Part shown: positions 32,326-43,850 of the stretch, one piece after another
How positions within the stretch are numbered: position 1 is the stretch's first letter
Layout: each line of letters starts with the position of its first letter
NCBI GenBank assembly: GCA_009823505.1
Contig: VZQC01000590.1
Location: forward strand, 651,063 to 715,062
Reading direction: 5' to 3'
Length of the DNA: 64,000 bases
From: Rhizomys pruinosus
Lineage: Eukaryota > Chordata > Mammalia > Rodentia > Spalacidae
Program-made: the position numbers and the translations under genes
The notes under the pieces: model-generated
Told to the model about the DNA's origin: nothing
Seen by the model: only the letters and a program-made list of their open reading frames with translations
Database searches by the model: none

Positions 32326-32578
32326 GGGGCTGGAGAGATGGCCTAGCGGTTAAGAGCGCCGACCGCTCTTACAGAGGACCTAGGTTCGATCCCCAGCACC
32401 CACATGGCGGCCGAGAGCCGTCTGAAACTCCAATTCCAGGAGAACTCCAGCTCCAGGGGAATCCGAGACCCTCTTCTGACCTCCGCGGCATTGCACGACA
32501 CGGGTGCACAGACCTGCATGCAGACAGTACATTGATACACATACAGAAATAAATTAAAAAAAAATTAAAAAAAAAAAA
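32326..32578 (+). mobile_element. B2 SINE, young, with duplicated module
   Basis: Full-length forward B2, B box GGTTCGATCCCC, 17-bp duplicated module and A-rich tail. TSD AAGAACCTTTCCT at 32313-32325 and 32579-32591. Confidence 0.97.
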
Positions 32579-32754
32579 AAGAACCTTTCCTTCGGAATCC
32601 TGATGAAATGGTCCTGTGTTGTCCTAGTTCTCACAGAGGGGAAGGGATATTTGCATGTGTACTTGATGAGTCATTTGGGACAAATGGGAACATGTCTTCT
32701 GGAAAGAGTTCTGTCTACTCACAGAAGCTGTTAAATAAGATTTTTAAAGATTGC

Positions 32755-33005
32755 TATTATTATTATTTATTTTATTTTATTTTATTTATTTATTTTTTAT
32801 TTTTTTTTTTTTGAGGATAAGGTCTCATTCCATAGCCCAGGCTGGTTTGAAATAAATTATGGTCATCTAGCCTCAGCTTCCTGAGTGTTGAGATTAAAGG
32901 CCTGTGCCTGGTCTTCAATACAGTTCTGCTCATTTATTTTGGATGGTACTGGGGAATGAAACGGACAAGTGCTCTACCACAGCTATATCATCAACCTTAA
33001 TAGGG
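32755..33005 (-). mobile_element. B4-type SINE
   Basis: Reverse: TTA/TTTTA-rich tail, GAGGATAAGGTCTCATTCC, GATTAAAGGCC (B1 part), then GGTACTGGGGAATGAAAC and CTCTACCACAGCTATATCATC (ID part). Diverged. Confidence 0.75.
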
Positions 33006-33029
33006 TTTTAGAGTAAAATGGCTTGACAA

Positions 33030-33360
33030 GGTATTATAAGCACCCTGACCCCCAGCATCCTGATCCCCACTACCTCACAACATGACCATATTTGGAAATA
33101 GGGTCCATGTAGATGTTATTTTTTTGAGATGCAGAGTGGGCTCTTAATCCCAAATGACGGAGATCCTTATGGACATGAACATGAACTTGAAAAAAAGCCC
33201 CCTACAGGCCAAGGAGAAAGGCCCAGCACTGAGCCTTCCCTCACAAGGGACCAGTCCTGCTGGCAGTCAACCTTGATTTCGGCCTCTACAATGGTGAGCA
33301 CCTGAGTTACTGTTGTTAAGCCCCTGGCCTGTGGCTGCTCTGGCAAATGAATACAGGGGG
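33030..33360 (+). mobile_element. MLT1-type MaLR LTR (ancient)
   Basis: Ordered blocks ATATTTGGAAATAGGGTCC, AGGCCAAGGAGAAAGGCC, CCTTGATTTCGGCCTCTAC and CTGTTGTTAAGCCC are typical of MLT1 LTRs shared by placental mammals. The polyadenylation signal region is lost. Confidence 0.7.
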
Positions 33361-34605
33361 GCACTTACAAGAAAGGTCACTGAAACATTTGGGCCCCTGT
33401 CAGGAACTGAAATGTTTCACGTGGTGGTGACAGGAAGGGAGAAGTCTGGTAGTTGTGGTAGAAAACGGACGTGTATACTTTGTGCTTTATCATGTCATAG
33501 AGAACCCCTGCATGGCGAGGTACGCGGGTGGAGCCCTGGAGCTCTGGGAGCAGAAGAGATGTGCGCAGGCGCGATGGATGGCTTCACGGAGAGAAAGAGC
33601 CTTGTTGATGATGGACTTGAGAACGCTGAAGCAAAGCCATGAAAGGGGACCGGAGGTCCAAGCCTGGTCATCAAGGAACAGCAGTTTCTGAGGCTTCATT
33701 CTAGAAAATATTATTTTTGCTGAGAAAAAAAAAAAAAAGAACCTGAACTATACTTGTATGGAAAGTTCCGAGTCGGTTATAAGTTTGGGCTGGAGCTCCA
33801 GACACAGATGGAATTGTCTATTCCAGAGGCTGTAGCTTTGGGATAGGGGTGAGAATACTCCATGTGGATAAAAGCACTGGGCAGGGGTGTGGGCAGAGGG
33901 GGCTTTGGTTGTGACCCAAGATAAGTGTCCAGTGTCTGATTAGAATGTGTCCCTTAAGGGGAATTCTTGGAAGTGAGATCGTAACAGCTTCGGAGGAGTC
34001 CCATGCATTTTGGGGTAAAATTAAGAGTCTGTCCTTAGCCAGCAGTCAGAGAGAGGGCTAACACCCAAAAGGACTCTTAAAATCACAATTATATTATGGC
34101 AGCTTACAAAGCCACAAGCTAGCATTGTATGAGTGGATCATCCCCACATTAAAATATAAAGTCTATTTGTGTTTCCTACTTTAAGATACTGTCAATTTCC
34201 TGGGTTTAATCTTGCTTCATCAAGATGAATTGGTTGTTGTGTGCATGACTTAATTTCCTTTATCAGAGCAGTACACTGCTCACTTTTTGTAATTTAAGCA
34301 GTATCCTCGTCAATATCACAATCTCCTGACTGCCACCACGTGGTCCCTGGAAAGCTGCTGTGACTCCCGCAGTGTTCTAAGGCAGGAGGAGAGAGGGAAC
34401 CCTGAGGCCCTTTATGTGTTGGAACTTCTGCATCTCTTCCCAGTGTCTGGGTTACCCTGTGGATCCATGTGACAAGGAGCCTGCGGCTGCACAGGCCACA
34501 CAGGGGACTGAACTGACATCTGTTGGGACCTGAAAAGAAGGAACAGAAACAAGGCACCAAAGAAAAGAAGCCAAGTGGGAAGGCCGGAGCCGAGCCGGAG
34601 AGGGA
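33361..34605. other. Unique sequence, 1.2 kb
   Basis: No recognised repeat apart from an A-run near 33725-33739. The overlapping short frames at 33313-33691 are not credible genes. Confidence 0.45.
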
Positions 34606-34611
34606 AGTGTG

Positions 34612-34618
<7 letters not shown>

Positions 34619-34658
<40 letters not shown>
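34619..34658. repeat. (TG)20 microsatellite
   Basis: Uninterrupted TG repeat, preceded by GTGTGAGTGTGAG. Confidence 0.97.
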
Positions 34659-34660
<2 letters not shown>

Positions 34661-35070
34661 TGTATGAGGATTTATCAGACTGGCTTACAGGACAGAGTCC
34701 AAGTAGTCCAACAATGGTTGCACCACACTGGAGAGGCTGAGAATCCAGTAGCTGCTCAGTCTACAAGCTGGGGTGTCTTAGTAGTTCCCATCTGGCACTG
34801 AAGGCTCAGTGGATTCCTGGAGGTCTGCTAGTCTTCATGGTTCTACTGTCAGTGGAGGAAAGCCACAGCTACAAGGCGAACCCTTGAATGAGAGAGAAGG
34901 CAAGAAGGCAAAAATAGAAAGCTCCCTTCTGCCAGGACCTTTCCTGTGGGCTGCCGTGAGAAGGTAACGCCCACATTTAGGGTGGGTCTTCCAGCGTCAA
35001 ATGATCCAATCAAGAAAGTCTCTCTCATTTCAGTTAATTCCAGATCCAGTCAAGTTGACATCCAGGATCA
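34659..35070 (-). mobile_element. Rodent LTR, RMER/MaLR-like
   Basis: Reverse LTR pattern with TTTATCAGACTGGCTTACAG, TAGTCCAACAATGGTTG, GGTGGGTCTTCCAGC and GATCCAGTCAAGTTGACA. The family is recognised only by pattern; the subfamily is uncertain. Confidence 0.7.
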
Positions 35071-36632
35071 ACCCTACTTCTTAACGTACCGCACCTACGT
35101 GCAGTGTGGTGCAGTGTACCGGGCTCATACATTCAAACCATAGCACCAACCTAAAACCATTAGTTCAGCCATCCTGGACTGTTTTCCCAAGAACCCAGCA
35201 TACAGCCAGGCATCATTGGACCCCAGCCTAACCCAGTGGGTCTGCTCGTGTGCACCGGGACCAGCACAGAGGATATGAAGTCGTCTGGACCTCAAAGCCT
35301 TCAGGGTTCTGCTCTGTATGTTGCTGGCGGGCAGAGGGAAACCATGCAGACCCAGTCTCATCCACGGACACACTCTGAGAGCTATTTACAACGTGACCTC
35401 TCGCATTGAGCTTCCTTCACAACAGACACATCTAATTCATTGCCAAACAATGACAAATGCCCCCACATTTGTGAACACTGCCTGAGGAACTCACCTCTAC
35501 ACAGAGCAATTATGTCTACAGAGAACAATTTGTAGGATGGACTTTTATACTTACCTTGATGCTTCTATTATTCTTGACCAAGTGCAGTTACTATGATGTA
35601 AATGCTACATTTTAATTAGTTTTATGGGTATATCCATCCAATTAGCAGCATTTCTACAGGGCTTGATGAGTGGAACTGAGCTAAGCAGAGCCCCGCACAT
35701 GCGCACACAGAGGGAGTGAGATGATGGATGGCCCCGCACGTGGCGAGTAAAACATTTGACAAGCAATCTTCTCGTTTTTAATAACATGAAACATTGTGAG
35801 GGAAGAGAAGCAGGGAGGGAAATAAATCTATTTTTATAGAGCTGGAGAAGCAATGAAATATGATTTGAGGAGAGCAAGAATGTATTCAATGAGATTATAA
35901 TTATAGGTGATTTCAATTATTCCAAATAATTGAAAATCTCTGAGGTATTCTACACTGTAAGCCCCCTAAGAAACAGACAGGCAGAGGAGATCTTGCCTAG
36001 CTTCAGATATAGGAGTGGTGCAGAGTAAAACTCCATATTCCTCTCCTCACCATGATGGCACCACATGTTAGAATTAACTGAGACACCAAGGTCAAAAGGA
36101 GCTGAAGATTTATCACAAAGACGACGAGAGATTTAGTGTGTGGCTCGAATTCCTCTCTGCTGCTAAGAAAGAGGCTTCCATTGTGTGGAGCCTGTTGGCT
36201 GACTTTGGGTTCCACGGAAGCCTTCCAATTGCCTCCAGAGGTACCCAGGAGCTTCCTGGAACTTTGCTTCCATAATTGGGGCCATCTTTCGAGTGATACA
36301 TCAACCGCATGTCCTGAATAGATCGTTGCACTAATATATTAGGGCAGCAACTTGCTTTAATGATGGATAGTGTAATGGATCTGGGAGGTGCCATTCACTC
36401 AAGTGATGGGCTAACGTCTGACTCTGATGCCTGTTTACCAAACTGCCTCATGGGTCCCTAGAGAAGAGAAAGGGAGAGACAGTCTTCTTTATTTAAAGAA
36501 GCACAGATAGAGCTCTTTATTGTCAAGGTTCCTTGCAGATCTTCCCAGAATATGATATGTATTTTATCAGGTGATAAAAGAAAGAAAGCATATAAATTCT
36601 GTGCTCAGAAAAATCCTTTAAAGCCAGGATCT
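35071..36632. other. Unique sequence, candidate conserved non-coding DNA
   Basis: Nothing repeat-like. The part 35560-35960 is rich in TAAT cores, contains an NRF1-like GCACATGCGCAC (35694-35705) and a perfect 11-bp inverted repeat (35911-35935). No exon seen. Confidence 0.5.
35911..35935. repeat. Perfect 11-bp inverted repeat
   Basis: TTTCAATTATT, spacer CCA, AATAATTGAAA. Each arm contains a homeodomain-like ATTA core. Confidence 0.9.
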
Positions 36633-36765
36633 GGCCATGTGTGGTGATGCAGACCTGGAATTCTAGGACGCAAGAGCTGACACTGGGGGACCTTGGGTTC
36701 CAGGCCAGCATGAGATTCACAGTGAGACTTCATCTCAAAAGAATTAAATTAAATTTTAAATAGAT
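36633..36765 (+). mobile_element. Old B1/PB1-like SINE
   Basis: Forward: TGGCCATGTGTGGTGATGC, CAGGCCAGCATGAGATTCAC, AGTGAGACTTCATCTCAAAAG. Strongly diverged. Confidence 0.75.
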
Positions 36766-38373
36766 AAATCTCAGGATCTTGGGAAAGGCAAAGTGAATGA
36801 TTTGAGGGACTGGCTCATTTGGGAGGTACCTACTTCAGCTACATGCCGGCAACAGATTCTCTTTGATTTCCCATGAAGCTGGTACTTGTGGAAGAGTGTA
36901 CACCTGTTTTCAAAGTGGAATTCTGTTGGCTCTGTCTCTGTATCTCTCTGTCTCTGACTCTCTTTCTCTCTGTACAGAGATGTTCCTGTCGGTACACATT
37001 TGTATGCATGCATCTAGAGGCCAGAGATTAACTTCAGGTGTTCTTCCTTACGCCCAGTTCATCTTGTCTTTTGAGACAAGGTGTCACTCACCAGCTTTGT
37101 TTCTAACAATTTAGCAACACTCCTGGGTAAACTGGATACTTCTCCTCCTCTGCCTTTCCTTTGCCTTCCCCCTCTTTCTCTTCCTCTTCTTCCCTCCCCA
37201 TCCTTCTTCATTTTGGGACATCATTGAAAGTAAAACTTCATCAGTTACAAGTAGGAATGGAATTTTTTCTTGCTTGGACTACTCTTGAGACTGAGGACAT
37301 AAAATGGTTCTCTGAGCCATTACAGGCACAGTTGATACCAAGGAACAGGGCCCGAGACATGGTCACACAGCTACCAGGAGTGACCTGTATAGCAGCCAGA
37401 GAGCTACATCTGCTGAACTGAAACAGGGAGAAGAGCATCCCCTAGAGGGTTCTTAGTCTCATTCATAAAAGAATTTAAGAATGGCCCCAGCTGCCTTGGG
37501 GAGCAGAGTGGAGGGGAGAAGGAAAAAAGCCATTCGGCCATGTCGATGTAGAGCCTGCATGGAGGTCAGACTATGGCTGACTGGAACCATATGGCAGAGA
37601 GAAGGAAGCTTTCAAGAAAAAGTAAAGGAATGTAAGATGCTAGGGCAGCCCAACCCGTTAAAGAAAGCATTAGAGAAGGGATATGAAGAAGAAAAGGAGA
37701 GATTATGCAACTCAGAAAAGCAGACAGACTCGCAGAGACCTACACGTCCATGGTGGGGTCAGAAGCACTTGTGCTGGGGACGGGGGTATGGGGTGGGACT
37801 CCAGTCAGGAAAAGTTCAGTAGTTATTCCACCCATCTATTTAGTGTGACTTAAGGTGAACCCACCTTCCCATGACCAGATGACTGATCAGTGAAACTGGA
37901 GAGGTGGATCTCTCAACAGACAGAGATCTCCTGGGGCTATTAAAAGAATCAGTGCTAACTAAGAGCATTTTGTTAGCAAGAACTTGGAGAAGAAAGACGT
38001 GCATTGCCTTCGCTGCACCCCATTGGGTATAATAGATGAGGGCTGTGGGGCTGAGCAAATCAAGGGGCTGCTTTGGGACAGGGTGGTACATCCGGAGAAT
38101 GTGGTCTCCCTAGGCTTAAAGTTTTACATGGTCTTGTGTGCGTGTGTTCGTGTGTGTCTGTGCTTGTGTGCTCCTATACCAGATCCCAGAAGACCAGGCT
38201 CAAAATCAGAACAAATCACCCAGGTTAAAGCTACAAGTCACCAAACTGAAATAAAATTGTCATCTGTCCTTCAGTGAAGACAGATAAGGGCCAAATAGGC
38301 CAGCTTCAGCTGGGGAAAGATGAAGTCCTCTCGGCCTTAATCCTTATGGGAAAAAGTGACTTGGGGTTGACCA
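36766..38373. other. Mostly unique sequence
   Basis: Contains a weak B4-like stretch (36975-37110, AGAGGCCAGAGATTAAC and TTTTGAGACAAGGTG) and a CT-rich tract (37139-37212). The 113-codon frame 37481-37822 has no recognisable domain. No gene called. Confidence 0.45.
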
Positions 38374-38384
38374 ACCTGGTTATT

Positions 38385-38583
38385 ATTATTATTATTATTA
38401 TTATTATTTATTATTTTTTGGTCATTTTGAGACAGGGTCTCCCTGTAGCCCCAGCTGACCTGGAACTCACTCTGTAGACTGGGCTGGTCTTGAACTCACA
38501 AAGATCTGCCTACCTCTGCCTCCCAAGTGCTAGGATTAAAGTCATGCGTCACCACACCCAGCTCTTTTTTTTTGGTGGGGGGG
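38385..38583 (-). mobile_element. B1 SINE with (TTA)n tail and odd 5' extension
   Basis: TSD ACCTGGTTATT at 38374-38384 and 38584-38594. From left: TTA microsatellite tail, reverse B1 to CACACCCAGCT, then an extra T9-GGT-G8 segment (~38563-38583) before the TSD that is not part of B1. Confidence 0.93.
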
Positions 38584-38594
38584 ACCTGGTTATT

Positions 38595-39842
38595 TTTGTA
38601 TTCTGTCTCTTTCCTCACCTGACAGGAAAGTAACCTTGAAATGACCTATCCTCTCATTCTTCATTCTACTTTCTACATTTCTCTACCTGTAGGCCAGCCT
38701 GCTCAAATCCATCAGAACACATTCCATTCCATGTAATGAAATATTGCCTGATTCTAGAATAGGAAATAAAGCACTTAAGATCGTTAAACTAAATTGTAAT
38801 TTTATTTTTTTGACATCTGCTTTAGATGTTTCTATATAGCTTTAATTTAAAAATATTTCACAGGATGCATATAATGAATTGTATTCAATAAATTGACTTG
38901 CACATTTTGAATTACCATTAATGTGATTAATGTCATATTATTAGAATGTTTTAAATTCTACAAAGTAGAGTCCCTTCATTATATGATTCCATAGTTCTCC
39001 TCATATGAACCCATCCCATAGACCAGGCAAGTGTTATAACTTCCTTTAATAGAAAAGGACCTGACATAGGAAGTGCTGGGGGCTTCCAAGTCCATGAAGG
39101 CCCTTAAGATCAGGAGAGGTTAGAAACATGGCTGTGCAGGGACAAGTCTCTGCTTTCTACCTGCACACAACTGCCACCTCTATTTGAGGATTCATTTCAG
39201 GATCCTTGAAACCCCAAAGGCTCCTTCAGGGCCAAGTCCCTGGGAAAACCCTCAGAAGCAATGTTGTGAAATGCAGTTGTGTGTACAGGTGTTCTACTGG
39301 AGTAATTGGAATTATGGCAATCGAAACAGAAATTTCTGAAGTGGAGGAATCTGGGACCTCTGAACAACCAAAGGATGTTAGATCATCAGCAAAGTGAAAC
39401 AATTTTAAAGTCTGTGCCATTTCCACTGGGGAAATCCCCCTTTGCACTTGGAAATATTCTTGAAACCCAGCCGAGGCTTCCTCTTCACCTCTGAGAGGTA
39501 AGGAATGCCCCTGTCTCTGGAGTGCTCATAGGCTTGGTGTCCAAGTGTGTCAGGGGCTCATTGGTGTCTCTTTTGACTGGCACATCTGGGCCTGATCCTG
39601 CATGGAGTGTGCTCCCCGGTATCTTGTCATAACTCCAGACAATGCACAGCTACCTTGGCTTGTTGGTGTTTCAGCTTTAGATGTCTTCACTTAGATCTTC
39701 AGGTAAAAATGTTTCTGCTGTTTACCCCCGTTGTCTGTTTCATTGTCACCCTCTCCTCAGGCCTGAGTGCTGTTCCCTGGTGTTCGTCCTCCAGGTCTTT
39801 GCTGCCCCCCCTGCCCGCCCCCTCCGTCATTAGTTTATCTAC
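38595..39842. other. Unique sequence, 1.2 kb
   Basis: No recognised repeat or exon. AT-rich with AATAAA strings (e.g. 38764-38769). Overlapping short frames at 39206-39494 look random. Confidence 0.45.
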
Positions 39843-40125
39843 CACCCAGATCATTTCCTGGTTGCTGTGACAAACAGCTTAAGGAAGGAAGGGTTTATTT
39901 TGGCTCACAGTTTGAAGATGCCGTCTAACCTGGCTGGGAAGGTGAGGCAGCTGGTCACAGTGCGTTCACCATCAGGAAGCAGAGAGTTGAAAGCTGTGTT
40001 ATTCAGTCCAGGACTCCAGCCTGTGGAGTGGTGCTGACCACAGTCAGGGTGGCTCTTCCCTCTTCAGTTGATTTTTTCTGGAAACACCCGTCTGGAAACA
40101 CTCTCATAGAGTAAGTCCAGTCAGC
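39843..40125 (-). mobile_element. Rodent MaLR LTR
   Basis: Reverse LTR: TTTCCTGGTTGCTGTGAC, GGGTTTATTTTGGCTCACAG, AGGCAGCTGGTCACAG, TCAGGGTGGCTCTTCCC. The start of the LTR on the right is decayed. Confidence 0.85.
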
Positions 40126-40639
40126 TCGATGGTTCATCCTCCCTCAGCTTTCCCTTCTGTCTGCAGTTCTACATGTTCTCCTTGTATCATTTTCTTTCAA
40201 ATGGAGAAATCTTCTCTTCATGTTCTTTATGGTGTAGTTCTGTGGGCAATAAATTGTCACAGCCTTTATTCACCTGAAGATGTCTTTATCTTGCCAGTGT
40301 TTTTTGATTTTCTTGTTATCTATGAAATCCCTTCATTGCCTTAAACCAATTTAGTAATATTTATGTGTGATTTATGCACATGCACCAAGTGCTAATAGCT
40401 TGATGCACTTGATATGTAGTTAGGATTCACAATGCACAAGCATGTAGAGCACCTCACCAAGAGTTCCCCAATACTTCCATCACATCTCGCCAACAGCAAT
40501 GGAAATGATGACTCACTTACCATCTTATACTGGTTTGATCTGCTTTTGGATTTCACACCAAGGGAGTGTTACAATGTCCTTGTAGCCTCTTTCTCCTCCC
40601 CCACCATCATTACGTCATACCTTGGAGATCCCTCTATGC
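40126..40639. other. Unclassified DNA
   Basis: No gene recognised. May include more old L1 sequence, too diverged to call. Confidence 0.35.
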
Positions 40640-41170
40640 TGTGGCCTGAACCCCAAGGCACTCTTTCTCATATGTGTGGCATTCCATGGTGTGGATACAC
40701 CACAAGGGACCAATCCATTTCACTCCTAATGGCCAGTTAGGGTCTTTCTAGTTTTAACTGTCCTGAGTACTGCTGCCCCAGCAAGCTTCGGGGACAGGCC
40801 ATTTGCTGTGCATCAGCACTTGTTTCTAGAGCAGTGCGCTCTCCACTTGCACTGTTTGTGGCTGTGTAGTTTTGGAACATGCTGTATTGTTTTGCTTGCC
40901 CACTGTGAACATGTACTGTTGACCCAGACCTTTACTGCTGTTTGGTTTTGCTAATCCTACTCAGTTACAATCTGTAGGGAGAATGCTGGGGCAGCTCAGG
41001 ATTTGACACACATTTCTCTGATGGCCAACAACAAAGCAGCATTTGGCAGTTGTCAGGGTGGCCTCCCCAGGGAGGTTTCTGTTATGTCTTCCCTGTAATT
41101 TTTCATGAAGATGTCATTTTCATATCAATTCGTAGGAGCCCTTTGTACACTTCAAGATGAAAACAGCATG
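40640..41170 (-). mobile_element. Old L1 fragment
   Basis: Weak reverse L1 ORF2 pattern: CATTCCATGGTGTGGATACACC, then CTAATGGCCAGTTAGGGTC, then CACATTTCTCTGATGGCC and TCGTAGGAGCCCTTTGTAC, in the expected order. Confidence 0.5.
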
Positions 41171-41325
41171 TCAAATATAGCAAGTGAAAAACTACATGCC
41201 TGTTGCATGAATATATAAAATAATACACATCAACTAGTTATAAGGTGCACAATATATCTGAAATAGATAAAAGTATGTAAGTAAAGAACATGACTACCTT
41301 TTGCTTTCTTGATAAGGGATGGTAA

Positions 41326-41390
41326 GCATTAACCCAGGGTCTCCTGCATGTTATGCACATATTCTACCATTGGGCTACTCCTCCAGCCCT
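41326..41390 (-). mobile_element. ID-like fragment
   Basis: AACCCAGGGTCTCCTGC, ATTCTACCATTGGGCTAC, CTCCAGCCC: reverse ID/B4 end. Confidence 0.7.
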
Positions 41391-41473
41391 CTTTCACTCT
41401 GTGCTGAGTAAGGGGATTGGGCTCTGAGCTGCTCCAAGTCACTCTATCTTATTTAAAATAGTGCTTTTTTTTC

Positions 41474-41704
41474 AGGGCTGGAGAAATTGCCTAGTGGTTA
41501 AGAGCTCCAACTGCTCTTGCAGAGGACCAGGGTTCGATCCCCAGCACCCACATGGCAGCTGAGAACCGTCTTTAACTCCAGTTCCAGGGGAATCCGACGC
41601 CCTCTTCTGACCTCCTCGGCATTGCATGGCACGGGTACACAAATCTACATGCAGACAGTATACTCATACACATAATAAATAAATAAAAATTTAAAAAATA
41701 AAAT
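41474..41704 (+). mobile_element. B2 SINE with 14-bp TSD
   Basis: Forward B2 lacking the duplicated module. TSD AAAATAGTGCTTTT at 41455-41468 and 41705-41718. Confidence 0.96.
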
Positions 41705-41756
41705 AAAATAGTGCTTTTCAGGCCAGGACTTGCCCTGGGTAACTCAATTTGGCAAA

Positions 41757-41900
41757 AAAGGAGACAAGGTCTCATTATGTAGCCCTGAATGCCCTAGAAC
41801 TTGCTCTGGTAGACCAGACTGGCTCCAAACTCACAGAGATCTGCCTGCCTGTGGTTTCTAAGTGCCGAGATTAAAGGCATATACTACCATACCCAGCAAA
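41757..41900 (-). mobile_element. B1 SINE, old
   Basis: Reverse: GAGACAAGGTCTCATTATG, GAGATCTGCCTGCCTG, GAGATTAAAGGC, ACCATACCCAGC. Confidence 0.85.
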
Positions 41901-42959
41901 CAAAACAGAATTTGTCTCCATTTTAAGTATAAATGTAGGGGAATCTTTCCATCATCCAGACCTCTTCATTTGATTAACAATCTTGGTGCTTCTATGTTGA
42001 TCTCAAAATTCAGAGCTAAGGATGTGGTAAGTAAGAGGGAGAATGACCAGGGAGCCAAGATGGTGGCCACATGGCTTTGGGCAACTGGCTCAAGAACTTA
42101 GAACATGACTCTGGACTTCTTCATTTTATATAAAATCTTGGTGAGATATCACCTCAGCTATGGCAGGTGGAGTCGTGCCTGCCTGGCCACCCATGCACCT
42201 TAGAGCCAGGTGGAGCCATGTCAGCCTGGCCAACAAGCACCTGAGAGGGCAGACTTGTGCTGGCCTGGCCACCCACTGCCTGTGTCCTCTGAGCTTAGGC
42301 AAATAAGCCAGGCAACAGGCACAGCTGGCCTGGGAGGGTGAGGAGGAGTGCTGGGATCACCCCACAGGACCACACTCTTGCTATGGGGTGGGCCTATGAA
42401 TGGCTGGTAAGCTAGAGGCGTCTGTGGAAAGTTGCCACAAGAAGCTGTGAAACTTCCCAACTGCCACTCAGAGCAGCTTGGGTTGGAGGCCCGTGAACTA
42501 ACTGCTGCCTCCTGTGAGGACATAGCTCCTTTAAGCCACAGTAAACCCTGTGGAGAATCAGCCTGTTGAGACTGCTTCAGTCTACAGTGGGGTGATATGC
42601 TGAGTGAGACCTGGAAACAGCCAAAGGTAGCCTGCATGCACTCAGGCTGAGAATAACTGGTATGGAGGTGGAACCCAAGTGTTTCTGATCACCAAGGAAC
42701 AAAGAAATCCCTACTTGACAATCCTAAGCAGTGTGTAAGGGAAATGGAACAAGTGTAAAAATTCCATTCAAAGAAACCTGGCCATAGTCGGACCCAAAAC
42801 CAGGTACAAACAAAGGGGGGCGGGCCCTTACGCTGGTCCATCTGTGTGTAAGAACTATAGATCCTGACACTGTAATGGGAAATGATTTCTCTGGTGCCCA
42901 GTTCAGATGTGTTGTATAAGATGGTTGGGTTTTTAATTTAACAATAGAGAACATGAAGT

Positions 42960-42960
<1 letters not shown>
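41901..42960. other. Unclassified DNA with degenerate tandem repeats
   Basis: Between about 42160 and 42295 three units of ~45 bp share GTG(C/G)C(T/A)G(G/C)CTGGCCA-type cores with GTGGAG or CAGACTTG before them. The rest is unrecognised. It could be the 5' or internal part of a retroelement. Confidence 0.4.

Positions 42961-42961
<1 letters not shown>

Positions 42962-42999
<38 letters not shown>
42962..42999. repeat. (TG)19 microsatellite
   Basis: Uninterrupted TG repeat immediately before an L1-like 3' end. Confidence 0.96.
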
Positions 43000-43002
<3 letters not shown>

Positions 43003-43011
43003 TGTATGTTT

Positions 43012-43135
43012 AGTAAAATGAGGGTGAAGATGTAGGAGGGGGTCTGAACATGATCAAAATACATTGTATGAATACCTGAATCAAAATTCTTTTTAAACTT
43101 AAAAAAATTAAAATAAAAAATCAGTAAAACAAAAC
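43012..43135 (+). mobile_element. L1 3' end fragment
   Basis: AAAATGAGGGTGAAGATG, GGAGGGGGTCTGAACATGATC, AAAATACATTGTATGAA and an A-rich tail with AAATAAAAAATC: the usual polypurine and tail layout of rodent L1 3' UTRs. Confidence 0.65.
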
Positions 43136-43345
43136 CTGAGAACTTATCAATCACAACAGACTCAAGGAAGATGCAACGCCCTTACTTGGACTCCCAAAGA
43201 AGGAAACACCTCATATTGTGATGGTGATGACCCCCAACAACCTATCACCATGGACCACTGTGCACTATTGTGTGTGTCAAGAGACCATCAGGCAGGAAAC
43301 ACTGATTGTCCCATGTAGGAAGATCCAGCTTGAAATGGGGGCTAA

Positions 43346-43502
43346 GCCGGGTGTGGTGGCACACGCCTTTAATCCTAGCACTTGGGAGGCAGAGGCAGGT
43401 GGATCTTTGTGAGTTCAAGGCCAGCCTGGTCTACAGAGTGAGTTCCCGGACAGCTGGGACTACAGGGAGACCCTGTCTCAATAAAAAACCAAAGAAAGAA
43501 AG
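43346..43502 (+). mobile_element. B1 SINE with TSD
   Basis: Near-consensus forward B1. GAAATGGGG flanks both ends, next to a GAAA-rich tail. Confidence 0.95.
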
Positions 43503-43850
43503 AAATGGGGACTAGTTCTCAGCTAGCACCCCTCAGGGCACCACGTGGATGGGAGTCAGGGGATTTCTCTGACTCCGCCCCAAGGAGGAGCAGACAACAT
43601 GGCCTAGGTGCATGATGCTGGGTGGGGCAACAGGGGCTTGTGATTGGCTCTGAGAACTGACATCATTTGGCTTATAAAAGCAGGTTGTAGCAGGTAATAA
43701 ATTGAATCTCCATTATCATCATTATAGAATTCCCAGCCATCGTTATTTATTTTTTGCACACACACAGGCCAAAGCATTTCTTTTGAGTGGCCAGTGGGCT
43801 GGAAAGAGGTTCTCGGACCACCCATCTGGATAGCTGGTGTGGTGAAGTGA
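43503..43850 (+). mobile_element. Candidate ERV LTR
   Basis: Compact promoter-like order: ATTGG (43643-43647), TGACATCA-like element (43658-43665), TATAAAA (43673-43679) and AATAAA (43696-43701) only 17 bp further on. Such a close TATA and polyadenylation pair is LTR-like. LTR ends and TSD were not found. Confidence 0.45.

Noticed and set aside
37481..37822. 113-codon basic frame
   Set aside because: No recognisable family; purine-rich composition explains the lack of stops.
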